Source: DATLFS01 sp035540935
Lineage (GTDB): Bacteria > Actinomycetota > CADDZG01 > WHSQ01
Assembly: GCA_035540935.1 (NCBI GenBank)
Contig: DATLFS010000089.1
Location: forward strand, 1 to 6,452
Reading direction: 5' to 3'
DNA length: 6,452 nucleotides
Shown here: positions 6,280 to 6,452 of the stretch, one piece after another
Numbering within the stretch: position 1 is the stretch's first letter
How the letters are laid out: every line of letters starts with the position of its first letter
Made by a program: the position numbers and the translations under genes
Notes under the pieces: generated by a model
What the model saw: only the letters and a program-made list of their open reading frames with translations
Told to the model about the DNA's origin: nothing
Database searches by the model: none

Positions 6280-6320
6280 CGCCTCAAGGACTACCTCGCG
6301 GAGCGGCTGGGCGCCGCCGA
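6245..6320 (+). repeat. Left arm of a 76-base near-perfect inverted repeat
   Basis: Positions 6245-6320 pair with 6452-6377 (coordinates of paired bases sum to 12697). The only mismatch in the 76 pairs is C6255 against T6442. Beyond the arm, 6321/6376 mismatch, 6322-6324 pair with 6375-6373, and pairing then fails. The arm covers the GTG start and first codons of the phosphotransferase-like gene. Confidence 0.95.
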
Positions 6321-6452
6321 ACTGCACGAAGAAGGTCTCGTTCGAGTGGCCGGCCTGGTGACGCTCGACCGTCAGGTCGGCGGCGCCCAGCCGCTCCGCG
6401 AGGTAGTCCTTGAGGCGCTCCTCCCGAACGAGGGGCTCGAGTTCCGGCACGT
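6247..6452 (+). CDS. APH-like phosphotransferase, N-terminal start only, disrupted by a fold-back
   Basis: From GTG 6247, behind a good Shine-Dalgarno, the first 26 codons (to 6324) read as a plausible protein start containing PLVREERLKDYLAERLGAA. The frame stays open to the right edge, but after 6324 it no longer codes sensibly: it is the antisense of the same gene's next segment and then of its own start. The identification comes from the inverted copy on the minus strand, which continues into a motif with GHSNETFFV, typical of the N-lobe of aminoglycoside-phosphotransferase-fold (PF01636-like) enzymes, including the type next to acyl-CoA dehydrogenases. Only the N-terminus is present, without the catalytic loop, so substrate cannot be said. 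It is divergent from ctaC and probably unrelated to respiration. Treat codons after 6324 as not part of the gene. Confidence 0.5.
   Translation, partial: MPDLEPLVREERLKDYLAERLGAAELHEEGLVRVAGLVTLDRQVGGAQPLREVVLEALLPNEGLEFRH
6313..6450 (-). pseudogene. Inverted second copy of the phosphotransferase N-terminus
   Basis: On the minus strand, GTG 6450 opens 46 codons that read as a coherent N-terminus: the same start as the plus-strand copy but with Glu for Asp at residue 3, then ERHQAGHSNETFFVQFGG to 6313. The GHSN-x-TFFV segment resembles the nucleotide-binding N-lobe of APH-fold phosphotransferases. A normal gene would go on to a VLRRPP-like strand; instead the frame runs into the reverse complement of its own start, then across the ctaC promoter into the ctaC start region. 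The copy therefore stops making sense at about 6313 and cannot encode a working protein. It is most simply the other arm of a fold-back. Confidence 0.55.
6377..6452 (-). repeat. Right arm of the 76-base inverted repeat, ending at the window edge
   Basis: This is the reverse complement of 6245-6320 except at T6442. Pairing holds up to the last base of the window, so the palindrome may extend further outside. The 56-base spacer 6321-6376 is unique sequence that codes sensibly only on the minus strand. Confidence 0.95.

Noticed and set aside
6184..6312. Continuation of the minus-strand phosphotransferase frame beyond residue 46
   Set aside because: These codons are the antisense of the left hairpin arm and of the ctaC promoter region. 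The protein-like sequence ends at the fold-back point, so the full 88-residue reading is chimeric.
6245..6452. Terminal hairpin as a transposon end, integron site or phage attachment site
   Set aside because: Both arms are the coding start of a housekeeping-type gene. There is no transposase, no target-site duplication and no integrase nearby, so a fold-back explains it better.

Overview
The window is high-GC bacterial DNA carrying the terminal part of an aerobic respiratory chain. It most resembles an Actinomycetota bacterium, possibly a deep-branching class such as Thermoleophilia; that finer placement is a guess. The phylum call rests on three things: a di-heme, membrane-anchored cytochrome c (QcrC) in place of cytochrome c1, a Rieske protein with three N-terminal membrane helices, and the small four-helix subunit IV (CtaF type) next to the A1-type oxidase genes.

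Left half, plus strand (1-3128): the 3' end of a small membrane protein of unknown function, then qcrC, qcrA and qcrB. All three junctions are 4-base ATGA or GTGA overlaps, so this is one tightly coupled operon for the menaquinol:cytochrome c reductase (bcc) module. Right half, minus strand (6187-3125): ctaC (subunit II, CuA), ctaD (subunit I), ctaF (subunit IV) and a 105-residue unknown protein with a TTG start, again almost without gaps. The two operons converge with no intergenic space: a single CTAG at 3125-3128 supplies the TAG stop on both strands. Electrons would pass from menaquinol through QcrB/QcrA to the two hemes of QcrC, then to CuA of CtaC and the heme a3-CuB site of CtaD. No soluble cytochrome c gene is seen, which fits a bcc-aa3 supercomplex. 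Subunit III (ctaE) and the heme A synthesis genes are not in the window.

Right edge (6188-6452): a 59-base intergenic region separates ctaC from a divergent plus-strand gene starting at GTG 6247 that resembles the N-terminus of an APH-like phosphotransferase. The last 208 bases form a near-perfect hairpin (two 76-base arms, one mismatch, 56-base spacer) in which this gene folds back on itself. The likeliest explanation is a fold-back chimera at a contig end, made at an 8-base inverted microhomology; a real rearrangement is the alternative.

There is no gene-free stretch over 300 bases, and I saw no tRNA, rRNA, CRISPR or insertion sequence. Apart from the terminal hairpin, the unknown small genes and the zero-gap convergent junction, this is an ordinary respiratory locus; I do not see a new system.
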